Shown here in pieces: positions 33,109-43,237 of a DNA stretch of 45,571 nucleotides. The translations under genes and the position numbers were made by a program. The first letter of the stretch is position 1; each line of letters starts with the position of its first letter. The notes below the pieces were generated by a model. It did no database searches and was not told the origin of the DNA. It saw only the letters and a program-made list of their open reading frames with translations. Location of the stretch: the NCBI GenBank assembly GCA_000934385.1, contig KN880627.1, positions 1 through 45,571 of the forward strand. Direction: 5' to 3'. Source of the stretch: Cylindrobasidium torrendii FP15055 ss-10 (lineage: Eukaryota > Basidiomycota > Agaricomycetes > Agaricales > Physalacriaceae).

Positions 33109-34215
33109 AACATCGTGGTAGTCCCGGATGTGAAGGCACAGGCCTCGCTCGCGGCATGAACGCCCCCGCGTTCAATTTTCGTTTCTTGCGGCGCTGCTCT
33201 TGGACTAGCTCTGCGAGACGAATCTATGGCAAATAAGTTATACCGGGCGTTTGTTTGAATCAGGCGGGGCATCAGGTGAAATACCGTGATGTCCCTAAGC
33301 GATTGGATGGACAGCATAGACTCACCTCCATACGCTTGAGTTCAATCTTCTGCTGGATCCAAAACCAGAACGGACAAAAGGAAAGGCGCGAGTAAGCGTG
33401 AGTACCTTCAGCAATTCGATCTCGTCATCGCGGTCGACGTCAACTTTGAAGAGCTGGTCTGTCTAGCTCACTCTCACTATCCGAGCCCAGAACTTCGATA
33501 ACTTGATGCTTGGACGGCGCCTTGCGTTTCTTGGATGGTTCCGTCTCCCCTTGCGTTCATTGTGCGGATTTTTCTCTTCTTTTGCGGGCGGTGGAGTGGG
33601 AGCAGGTGCGATGCCACGAGCTTGGAGGTCTTCTACCCAGCTGCATGAGAAGAAAGGCAATACAGAGCAAAGAATACGGACCAAGTGGTCGGTAGCAGAA
33701 AACGATGGTGATCAAATGTTCGACGTCCTTTTCGTGAAGGATACGCTGACTGTTCCACAAACTTAGCTGTTCGAAGAGCTTGGATCAGAGTCAGAGACGT
33801 ACCGTGGCGGACGTGACGTGTGAGAACGTCCGCGACTGGACCAGGTTGTGCCAGGTAATCGGATGTGAGGCTGGAATGTATCCGGGAGTACATTGATGCT
33901 CCAGTGCTCAAGGCAAATTTCTCCTTCCTCTGGTAGGGGCGTGGCTACACGCAGCGCGTCTACTTGGTCGTTGGTACATCGGTCCAGCTGGCACGATTGA
34001 AAAGTGCACATTTCTATAATATAAACTCGCAGCTTTGTCCTTTCCGCACTGTAGCACGGCTCAGGAAGTTCTCGAAGAAGCCTTAGGCGCCAGTGTCCAG
34101 CGTGGGGAGCATGATGAAATCCATTACACTGCATTATCGCACAGTCTAAAAACTTGTCGTACATTGGGATCAGAGCTGAACGGAGAACAGGTTCACAACC
34201 GTTCAAGTCTTCCAT
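33104..34215 (-). pseudogene. Decayed DUF7918-like gene, 3' end interrupted by the LTR element
   Basis: Minus-strand exons matching the paralogues are exon 3 (ending at 33803, with GEICLEHWSINVL), exon 4 at 33682-33761 (LITIVFCYRPL), exon 5 at 33406-33632 (EDLQARGIAPAP), the 27-bp exon at 33326-33352 (QKIELKRME) and exon 7 at 33104-33223 (LAELVQEQRRKKRKLN). Exon 5 is broken: a one-base loss in the G run at 33547-33550 shifts the frame just before SKKRKAPSKHQVIEV, and a second shift is needed near 33441-33450. Exons 1 and 2 are not clearly found; the frame up to 34215 is only weakly similar. The reading frame of exon 7 runs into the right LTR, and its TAA stop (33104-33106) is LTR sequence, so the insertion cut off the original end. 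The intact paralogue lies next to it at 34224-35715. Confidence 0.75.
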
Positions 34216-34223
34216 TTGAACTA

Positions 34224-35715
34224 CTAGCTCAAGTTCCCTTCGAGCGTCGTCTTCTCCTTCTTAACAGGTGTCATCCTCTCCTTCTTAATGGGCGTCGCTT
34301 TCTCCTCCTTGACAGGCGACGCTTTCTCCTCCTTGATAGGCGACGCTTTCTCCTTCTTGGTAGTCGTCGCCACCTCCCTCGCAGATGCCACCAATGCGCG
34401 CGTCGCGCCCTGCGACCCAGACGCCTCCCCGTTCAATTTCCTCTTCTTGCGATGCTGCTCCTCGAGGTCCGCGAGGCGAAGCTGAAGTGCGCATTAGTGA
34501 GAGCATTGGAATAGCGATGCAGGGAATAGAGAGCGGTTCAATGTGGCTGGGACGAGTTCAGGGATGCCACAACTTCAAGTCCAGAATTCGGAAAGTAGCG
34601 TGAGACAACTCACTTCCATGCGCTTTATCTCTAGTTCGGCCTATAGGGAAGGGTCAGAAAGGTCGGGAAGGCTGGCGTGGGTGAGAACAAGTACCCTCAG
34701 CCGGTTAATCTCAGCCATATCATCGTCGCCGCCGTCTTGGCTGCCGCTGCCGCTAGCGGCCGGCTCGCTCTCCGTGTCACAAATGTCGATAACTTCGGGC
34801 ACGGGTGATGCCCTACGTTTCTTGAGAGGCCTGGAAGGTTTCTGCGGTCTTGCCTCTGCCGTGCGCTTATCTTCATTCGTGGGAGGTGATGTAATTGGAC
34901 GAGGGGGAGCCGGACGAAGAGCGATACAACGGGCTTGTAGGTATTCTGCAGGAATGGATCAGAGAAGGGATAAAAGGCCAAAGAGACGAACCGAGTGGGC
35001 GGTAGTGAAAAACAATCGTGAGTAAACGCTCAGCGTCTCTATGTAGATTAATCGAAGCTGTAGAAGGCGGAAAAACTTGCTCTTCTCCGAAACTGACGTA
35101 AAAGTCAGTTCCATGATGTCGCACGGTTGTCAATATTCACCATGCAATATGGGGGACAGGCTTTGCGCTCTTGTGAAATATTTCGACAGGGCTGACGACA
35201 AACGTTCTGGGTGGTCCCCTGAGGCGCTGGAGCTTCTCAACTCCCCAATGCTCAATGCGAATATCCCCTTGTTCTGAAGGGACCTTGGAACTAAGAAGCG
35301 TGACATCGTCTACCTCACTTAGTAAAAAGAAACGAAAATCAAACAGAGATTTACCTGTCACAACAGTCTTCGCAAACAAAAGCGGACAGCGGGTAGTGGC
35401 TGAGGTTATAGCTCCGTCGCAGAGCAAGGTGCGTGTGTCGTGCTTCCATCTGAAGGAGTTTTGGATGGCTCTTCCATCTACACGAAACAAAGCTCGACTG
35501 TGATAGTCAGCGCCATCTCTGCGAAAACGAATCTGGAACTCCTATATTTGGAGTTAGGGGTGTTCAGAAATGGGCGTCTCAGTCACTACCTTCCCAGCCT
35601 CCGAAGGAATCCAACACGACAATTCGTTCTTTACAGTATTAAACTTTGTCAAGTACTCGGGCAAGTCGGCGCCGTCGACAACAACACTGGCGGTATAACC
35701 ATCGTGACGAACCAT
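34224..35715 (-). CDS. DUF7918-like protein, copy A
   Basis: Minus-strand exons 35590-35715, 35355-35541, 35141-35309, 34992-35092, 34695-34945, 34614-34640 and 34224-34481 give 372 residues with all joins in frame. The N-terminal domain has ASVVVDGADLPEY, CWIPSEAGK, DYHSRALFRVDG, EQGDIRIEHWGVEKL, FGEEQVFPP and LLTIVFHYRPLEYLQA, matching the beta-sandwich-like fungal DUF7918 domain of unknown function. An acidic linker, a 9-codon exon (AELEIKRME) and a basic coiled-coil region (EEQHRKKRKLN) follow. The C-terminus holds five 8-residue repeats of the form K-[KE]-E-[KR]-x-[ST]-[PT]-x. Four relatives lie in this window, two here (one dead) and two at 39.4-42.9 kb. The lysine-rich basic segments suggest a nuclear protein, by inference only. 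Confidence 0.87.
34236..34360. repeat. 24-bp coding minisatellite
   Basis: About five imperfect 24-bp units in the last exon of DUF7918-like copy A encode 8-residue Lys/Glu/Ser-Pro repeats. The number of units could vary between alleles. Confidence 0.7.
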
Positions 35716-36246
35716 GGTAGTTTGATAATGAAACTTGGTATCAGTACCGTGCCGGAACGCGATCGGCACGGCCGATGATGCCATCATTTACGCCACGCTG
35801 ATGCCCATTCTATCCTTCTCTCCATCATGTTGAGTCTGTTGACTCGCAGTTGCAATTCATCACCCTCCATTCTTGTCTTGAAAAAACCTCTTGTTGGATT
35901 GTGGCCGGCAGATACCGCTCTCTCGCATCACAGCGTACAAAAATGCTTCACCCACTACAACCTCGACTATTCCTCGAGGCCCGACGCGCTCCCGTGACCT
36001 AAATTCCCCGGACCGAATCGCTGAGGTGTCCGTACTCGTGCTTTCCCACTCGGTCCGGGACACCAGGGCACCAGTATCAGCACGACTATCCCTCGAAGTC
36101 CTCAGGTATTGAGGTACCGGAAAATAGACTTCACTCACACGCAGAGTATCTTGCGCGATTCTTGCGAAGGATATATAAGACCTCAAGTCTGCTTTTCTCA
36201 TAACCTTTTCCAGGCCCTTGAGTCATATCTTTACCTATCCTCAGCC
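35716..36246. other. Divergent promoter region
   Basis: Lies between the DUF7918-like copy A (minus) and the esterase gene (plus). The part next to copy A (35740-35787) contains the block conserved upstream of the other copies. A TATA-like tatataag occurs at 36172-36179, 75 bp before the esterase ATG. Confidence 0.5.
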
Positions 36247-37143
36247 ATGCGTGTATCCCTTTCCAGTGGCCTCTTGGGTCTGGTCGCGGCTGTACATGCC
36301 CAGACTGTCTACCTAGCGGGCGATTCGACAATGGCAGCCACTGGTGCGGCTGATGGAGATACTGCCGGTACGCCTTCATGTCTTTTCTTCTCTTATCCTA
36401 CCTAGATACTTCAAAGAATCAACGTTTTCTCACATCCCACACAGGTTGGGGTGCATACCTCACAAACTACATCTCCCTCTCCGTCGCCAACAGAGCCATC
36501 GCCGGACGCTCCGCACGCAGCTACACACGCGATGGCCGCTTCGACCAGATCAAAGCCCTCGTCAAATCCGGCGACTTTGTCGTTATCGAATTCGGCCATA
36601 ACGACGGCGGGAGCCTCGCCACGTCCGACAATGGCAGGTCAGATTGCGAACCGGTGAATGGAGACTACAGTACGACATGCACCACGACATACAAGTGCGT
36701 CTTCTTCCTTCCTCCTTCCTCTCAAACCTCAAGAATTACACACTAACTCGAATTTTGCTCGCAGCGGCGTAACCGAAACCGTCCTCACATACGAAAAATA
36801 CCTCGCCAACGCAGCCAAAGCCTTCAAAGCCCTCGGCGCAAACGTCATCATCTCCTCCGCCACGCCCAACAACGTCTGGGAGACCGGCACCTTCACATAC
36901 TCCGCCAACCGCTTCGTCACCTACGCGCAGGACGCCGCCACCGAGGCTGGAGTCACCTTCGCCGACCATGGCATATACACTGCGTCTTTGTACAAGAACC
37001 AAGGCGCGGATGTCGTTAATGCGTATTATCCGAATGATCATACGCATACGAGTCCGGCTGGAGCGAATGTGGTCGCACGGGCGTTTGTGTTGGCTGTTGA
37101 AGCGACGAGCTCGACGTTGAATAACTACATTACACATGATTAG
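36247..37143 (+). CDS. Secreted rhamnogalacturonan acetylesterase-like SGNH hydrolase (CE12)
   Basis: Exons 36247-36367, 36445-36694 and 36765-37143 give 249 residues. A signal peptide ([18 protein letters not shown]) precedes [12 protein letters not shown], the block I serine motif of SGNH hydrolases. Block II is seen as [12 protein letters not shown], block III as EFGHNDGG, and the catalytic Asp-His pair as [11 protein letters not shown] near the C-terminus. The size and motifs fit fungal rhamnogalacturonan acetylesterase of carbohydrate esterase family 12, which removes acetyl groups from the pectin backbone outside the cell. Neither neighbour is related. The gene looks intact. Confidence 0.92.
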
Positions 37144-37539
37144 GTTGTACCTTCAAGGGTATGCACTACAGAAATGTGACGCGATTGTCCTGGAGCCCAA
37201 GAACGTTGACCTGCACACTTAAAACTCTGTCCTTCCAAATCGCTGAAACAAGTTCAATAATACAATCTACACTAAGTAAAAATGGATAAAAAAACGAACG
37301 CATAAAGCCAAATCAACAAGATAAACGGAAGGAGGGTATGTAGTAAAATACACAGAAACAGCATAACAATTGCAAATCAGACCAATCGAAAACCCTTCCC
37401 CTGCCCGCACAAATGATATGAGTATTGATGGGTCTCTGGGTCAACCTAGGGAGCCCCTCGAGCATGATATTCGAGAATGCTTCCCTCACTCAGACGCACG
37501 GCATCCTCGGGGAACATACCAACGAGGCGCCATACCATC
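37144..37539. other. Convergent intergenic region
   Basis: Holds the 3' ends of the esterase and the coiled-coil membrane protein genes; no gene seen. Confidence 0.5.
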
Positions 37540-38969
37540 TTAATCCCTCCTCCTCGCCCCAAACACAACCTGCATGGTCAACCTCATCGGCAGCGTCGCC
37601 AGCCCCCACACGCCTTTCACAGCACTCCCAGCAATCCTCACAGGCAACGTCACGCTCGTCTCAACCACAGACGCACACTCTGATAGCACCCCATGCTCCG
37701 GGATAGACTCCAGCCTGTCAGACGACTGCGTGAACGAATACATGGAGTACTTCGGCGACGCGCTCGGCGGGTACTGTAGCTTTGTCTTTGGTGGCGAGAC
37801 CTGTGATGGGAATAGATAGTCCCACACCCTGCTAGCCTTCGACGTTGACTTGAGGTTAAGCGGACTGAGCGGCATGCGTTTAAGCTTGCCCTTCAGCGTG
37901 TCCACAACCACCTCCAAATCACGCATCCGCTGCTCATTTTTGTCACATCTCTTCTCATGCCGCTTCACGTTCTTCTCCGTGGCCTCGATAGCCTCATCAA
38001 TGTAGTCGTAGGCGTCGTCGGTCTCCTGTCGCGCCTGGAGAACAGATTTCTGCAAAGCTTCGACCTGGGCACGTAAATCGGCAATTTCTTGCGCGTGACG
38101 CTGTGAAGGTGGTGGCACAATATGCACGATGTCATGTAGGGCGTCAACACGATTCTGGAGCCTGTCCAGGACTTGTGACCATGGGCGCATGCCAGTAGCG
38201 AGAACAAAGAGTGTGGTGCTGAACCATGAAAGAACGTCGCGTCCAGCGATGGCCAGGAGCACATGGCGCAGCAGGTATGCGCCGATGAATGGAGAGAGTG
38301 TGGTGCACAACAGAAAGAAGACTTCGATGCGATGGAGTTCAGATTCTGCCTTCTGTCTGTAGAGAATTTCGGTGGGGGAGGCATCTGGAGGAAGAGGGGA
38401 TGGGTGGCGACGGGGCCTTGCGCGGTGGTACATATCCCATGGCGCTGCGCAACCAGTCAGTTAAGCTTCATATGTGATATGCAAGGTGACCACACACCTT
38501 CCACGACCTGGTGCAGGTAGAACAGCAGCAACAGCACATACACCAGGTTCTTGACCAAATCTCCACCCGTCAAGAGGTTGCCCAGAGGCGATATAAGGGC
38601 AATGATGACAGCCATGTCGAACTGGTACCACTTGCGCTTTCTTGTCGCTCGCCGCTGGAGCTCGTCGAGTGAGTCCTCCTCACTATCATTGAAGTGAACG
38701 CCTTTGTGCATGGTGGGAGATGGAGGGGGACTTGTCGCCTGGGTCGTATTCGCCTCTGCATCGGAGTATTCGGTCGAGCCTGACGCGCTCTCATCGGTCA
38801 CGTAGTCGTCGTCCTCGACCACAGCGGGCCGTCTGCCTCGCTCGCTGTACGGCGGGCTTCCTGCTTGGGCAGATAAGCTAGAATGGTTGGACATATTGGC
38901 GGCGTGAGCGCGTTCCAGGACGTGCATCCGCCGGCGGAGGGGGCTGTCTGAACCTGGATTGGACCCCAT
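37540..38969 (-). CDS. Coiled-coil membrane protein, fungal hypothetical
   Basis: Minus-strand exons 38498-38969 and 37540-38444 give 458 residues. The N-terminal 110 residues are polar and disordered, with acidic Ser-rich stretches and a basic patch RRATRKRKW. Two pairs of hydrophobic helices follow: FDMAVIIALISPLGNLL and LVKNLVYVLLLLFYLHQVV, then VFFLLCTTLSPFIGAYLL and VLSWFSTTLFVLATGM. A long charged heptad region (IADLRAQVEALQKSVLQARQ to DLEVVVDTLKGKLKRMP) is a clear coiled coil. The C-terminus ends with a hydrophobic, possibly amphipathic segment and RRRD. Similar four-helix coiled-coil proteins are common in Agaricomycetes; no function is known to me. An organelle or ER membrane anchor with a cytosolic coiled coil is the simplest inference. 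Confidence 0.88.
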
Positions 38970-39354
38970 ATGCCGCCGTTACGTCGAGGACAATCTTGAG
39001 CCTCCGCGGTCGCAGATAAAGTTAAAGCACCGTGGTGGTCGGTTGGTAAGTCGTCTGACCGCCGTCTCAGAAAATGACAGATGAATCTGGGGAAGCGAGC
39101 ATGACGCGCGATCGTCGGCGATTGCCGTTGCGTGGCGCTGAGCCTCAAGAACACTGGACAGTGAAAGGCGGTACTTCCCACTTGCCGCGCGAGTCTACAC
39201 AGGCCTTCCAATGACTATCATCAATGAAAATTGAAGCCAATTTTCTTTGTCTTCCGCTACGGGGTCAAGCATTCAGCGCGCGGTTATGTAAACGGGTGGG
39301 CTCGGCATCAACGGCGCAGTCGATCGCGTCCCGACGCGCTGCCTCCATACTACC
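38970..39354. other. Divergent promoter region
   Basis: Between the coiled-coil gene and DUF7918-like copy C. The last 55 bp carry a weaker version of the conserved upstream block of the DUF7918-like genes. Confidence 0.5.
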
Positions 39355-40807
39355 ATGGTCCGCCACGGTAGTATTTCCGCGAGTGTCGTTGTCGACGGCG
39401 CCGACTTACCTGAATACAAGTCGCGCTACGATAGCAGGAAGAGGGTGTTGTCATGTTGGATTCCGTCAGAGGCTGGCAAGGTAAGACGCGCGATTAACTC
39501 GTCCTGCTACTATGTAACCATGGATGCCAGGCGTTCAAGATTCGTCTTCGAGCAGATAGGACTGACTACCACAGTAACATTGTCTTCTACGTTGATGGCA
39601 GGCTTCTCCGAGATGTCGTCTGTTGGAAGCACGAGGCGCCCGGCTTTACCTGCAACAGTGCAAACACGTCCGCCAACACTGAAAGCCCACTGTTGTTTGC
39701 AAATAATGTGGCAGTAAGTATCACATTCATTCAGCTTTACTGTGTTGTTCTCATCGGTCAGGCCAAAGATCACTCACTGCTTGGGGCTCAATCCCCGTCA
39801 GAACAAGGGGAAATTCGTGTGAAGCATTGTAGGGTCGAGAAGCTCGAGCGCATTAAGGAACATCAAGAACCACATATATACGAGCCTCCTGATATCTTTG
39901 ACGAGGGTTCGAAGCCTGTCCCTCATATTACATCGTAAGCCACGAGATACCTGATGTATCGTTGGTCTCACATTCTACTCCAGGGTTGGAAAAAAGCGGA
40001 CTTGCGCACCTGTAAAGATGGCGTCCCATGATACCAGGGAAATCAAGCACATACTCACAGTTATATTTTACTACCGCCCAATTGGTCTGCCTCCCTCTGT
40101 CCTGGACTCCATCTCATTCCGCTGACTGTCTGGCTAATAGAGCACCTCCGAGCTCGCGGTATCGCGCCTCCAGCCCCACCTCCCCCTCCCACAGAGGTAG
40201 ACGCTGAGGATTCGGAGGATAACGAGAGTGCAGAAGATTACGAGGGTGAATACGACGATGAGGATGAAGAAGACGACGAGGACGCAGAAGGCGACGAGGG
40301 CGTAGAAGATGACGAGAGTGCAGAAGATGTCGTGGCATCAAAACGGCCAGCGTCGTCCAAGAAACGCAAAGCATCTTCCGCATCAAGTGAGAGCGAGTCC
40401 GACAGCGATGGTGAAGAGATGGTTGAAATCAGACGACTAAACGTGCTTAATTTCGTCTATTCCTTGACTTTTCTCCATTTTGATCCTCATCGCAGGCTGA
40501 GATAGAAATCAAGCGTTTGGAGGTGAGATTTTTTTTGTCCATCTGTGAAGCATTCAAGATCATTGAGCCCGTCGTTCTTTGCGGTTCCACTCCCTTTGAC
40601 TTGCCCTTCCCTTCCCGTTCCTCATATGTCTCGTTTCTAAAACTAATCATATCTTGACGGCAGCTTCGTGTTGCAGAACTCAAGGAGCAGCGGCGTCGCA
40701 AAAAGCGGAAACTGGAGACAAAGGCTTCCAGGACGTCTGAGAACCAGCGCGATTCGGCAACGCCTGTCAAGAAGAAGAATTCGTCTATGAGAAGGAAGAC
40801 AGGATAA
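39355..40807 (+). CDS. DUF7918-like protein, copy C
   Basis: Exons 39355-39480, 39531-39713, 39762-39934, 39984-40084, 40141-40442, 40496-40522 and 40664-40807 give 351 residues, all in frame. Domain landmarks match copy A: ASVVVDGADLPEY, CWIPSEAGK, DYHSNIVFYVDG, SEQGEIRVKHCRVEKL and ILTVIFYYRPI. The middle exon encodes a Pro stretch and a very acidic linker (long runs of E and D), then SSKKRKASSASSESESD. The 27-bp exon encodes AEIEIKRLE, and the last exon a basic coil with EQRRRKKRKLE and a Lys-rich end. The acidic and basic blocks suggest chromatin or nucleic acid contact, by inference. Copy D lies 0.7 kb downstream with identical lengths for exons 1, 4, 5 and 6 (126, 101, 302 and 27 bp). 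Confidence 0.88.
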
Positions 40808-41527
40808 TGAACATGATGAAGGTGACGCAGCAAAATCTTCGTGAGTCTCTACTCCTCGGGATCGCAGTAAATATTCTGATGCCTCACCGAAGCCAACCTT
40901 TTTATCTTGTTAAGCTTAGACTTACGAATTACGAAGAGGAACACCTTATTTACGAATACGTATCTCTTTTTCAGACTAGCTCCTAGATCATACTACCATT
41001 CAATACTAATGCTTGATTATTTGGACGTCGTGAACAGCCTGCTGTTTATGCAGTATCTTATTCGGTCAGAAGATTCTGAGACCTGGGATACCAAGAGAAT
41101 AGCGAGCAGGGACGTCGCTTGCTCGACAAAAAGACAAGATTTCGATAACCAAAGCGTCGCTCGGCCCAGGAATTTTCAGGTCGCACAAGCGCATTAGGCC
41201 TCGGGGAGTATTCGATGTTGTAAGCAATGGGAGAAGCTTTTATTCCGGTGCCCTGCAAATCTTAATAACTGAAGTGGTTCAATCGTGGCTGCGAGTCAAG
41301 TCAAAGTCAAGCCGCCTCGAGCCGTGCGCTATAACTATCAGACTGCGTCCTGGATATTGTAGAAGCATTTACCTTTGTCAACGGCTTGATATCAATTCTT
41401 ACTCGAATAGCTGAGTTGTCCTGTCTGGATATCAAAGTTTGTAGCGTAAGTATTGCATGCCGCACTTGATGGCATCATCGGCCGAGCCGATCGCGTTCCG
41501 ACACGCTACTTTCATTAACAAACGACC
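40808..41527. other. Intergenic between DUF7918-like copies C and D
   Basis: No gene seen. The block at about 41465-41505 is nearly identical to the region upstream of copy A. Confidence 0.5.
41465..41510 (+). promoter_or_regulatory. Conserved block upstream of DUF7918-like genes
   Basis: A stretch of about 43 bp beginning TGATGGCATCATCGGCCG and containing GCCGATCGCGTTCCG is almost the same as 35740-35787 on minus (copy A); copy C has a weaker version near 39300-39345. In copy D it is out of frame with the start codon, so protein coding does not explain its conservation. It may be a promoter or leader element. Confidence 0.5.
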
Positions 41528-42913
41528 ATGGTCCGGCACGGCGGCATCACCGCGAGTGTCGTTGTCGACGGCATTGAATTGCCCGAATACGCAGTCGACT
41601 ACGACAGCCAGAAGAACGTGTTGCTATGTTGGATTCCATCGGAGGCTGGCAAGGTAAGATGCGCAGGCCAATTTTGCTACTCCATCCTAACCACCAATCC
41701 CAGAAGTTCGGCATTCGCCTTCATATAGATAGAGCTGATTACCACAGTCGGACCACGTTTTACGCTGACGGAATGTGGCTTGACAGTACCATTGTCTGGA
41801 AGCATCCCGGGTCGTCCCTTGTTTCCTGCAACAGCGCGAGAACATCCGTCAATACTGCAAGCTCGCTGCTGTTCTCAAGAAATGTGGCAGTGAGAATACC
41901 TTCTTTTTTTCTTTTCTCTCGTTCGTACTAACTGCTCAGGCCGAGAATGTCGTGGCGCAGCCCTCTTCACAGAAAGGGTGCATTCGTATCGCGCATTGGA
42001 GCGTCAAGAGGCTCGAGCGCCTGACGGAACACCAGGAGCCATCTATCTTCGAGCCTCCCAGAGCTCCCAGCAGGGTAGAGGACGTCCCCCATATCACATT
42101 GTAAGCTTGCACGAACGTACTTCACACTTAGCCTCACGCCACGCTTCACTCTAGGTTCGGAAAAGAGCAGATTTGCCCACCTCGGCCACTTGCATCGCAT
42201 AACATTGAAGACATAGAGCGCCTAATCTCATTCGTCTTTTTGTACCGCCCAATGGGTTCGCCGTCCCGTCCTTTTTTTCTGTAATCGTGTGCTGACCGTT
42301 GGCCGTGTTATAGAATATCTCCAAGCTGTCGGTATCGCGCCTTCGCCTCCGCCACCCGTCGAGGAAGTTGTTGAGACTGCCGAGGATGAAGATGGTTCGG
42401 ATGATGAGTATGTGGACGACGGGGATGCAGTGGATGAGGAAAGCGCAGAATATACCGACAGTGTAGAAGGTGACAAACTATCAAGGCGGTCCAAGTCATC
42501 CAAAAAACGCAAAGCATCATCGGAGGATGGGACAAGTGAGAGTGAGACCGACAGCGACAGTGAAGCGGTTGACACGGCCGACGAAGATGACATGGCCGAA
42601 ATGCAACGGCTCAAGGTGCTTTCTCTCACCTTCTTCTGCTCTCATTCATACTGATTCGCTTCCAGAGAAAAATCAAGATCCAGGAAATGAAGGTAGGCAG
42701 AGTTTCCATTATGGACCGTTTCGCTCCTAACATATCGAACATTGAGCTTGTATTTCTCCATCTTCTCCGCCCTCCGACCCTCGTCGACAGCCACCTTCTA
42801 TTCTGTGCCTTCCCATCCTCAAGCTGATTGTATTCTTTTCATAGCTTCGTTTCTCAAAGCTCAAGCAGCGTCGCAAAAAACGAAAACTAAACCGAATAGC
42901 GCCAATTTCTTGA
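41528..42913 (+). CDS. DUF7918-like protein, copy D
   Basis: Exons 41528-41653, 41704-41889, 41940-42100, 42155-42255, 42314-42615, 42666-42692 and 42845-42913 give 323 residues, all in frame. Landmarks are ASVVVDGIELPEY, CWIPSEAGK, DYHSRTTFYADG, IRIAHWSVKRLERL, FGKEQICPP and FVFLYRPMEYLQAVG. An acidic linker, SKKRKASSEDGTSESETDSD, the 9-codon exon RKIKIQEMK and a short basic end (KQRRKKRKLN) follow. The last exon is shorter than in copies A and C, so the Lys-rich tail is missing. It is a tandem copy of gene C. Confidence 0.87.
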
Positions 42914-43237
42914 TTTGGTTAGGTTTACACTTGGGATATTTTGGTTGCGAACGAGCTACTTACGTTTCTGAGTACAATACTATCCCCCAAATGCTTGATT
43001 GTTCCAAACTCGAGAAGACATTTAGTATATTCTTCAGATACTAATTACTAGTAAACAAATGGCAGTCATGGAGGGTATGAGAAACTATTGATACACAGGT
43101 GCGCTTACAGGCGCGGTGTAATTCGAAACAAACACAAACACGTATGTAGTAAGAGACAGTCAAACCAAAAAGTGCGACGCATTATGCACTGAGAAAAGAG
43201 TGAATGAGAAGAACCAAGAATCGAAACCCAGGCAGTG
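42914..43237. other. Convergent intergenic region
   Basis: Between DUF7918-like copy D and receptor 2. No CaaX-ended small frame was found here. Confidence 0.5.
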
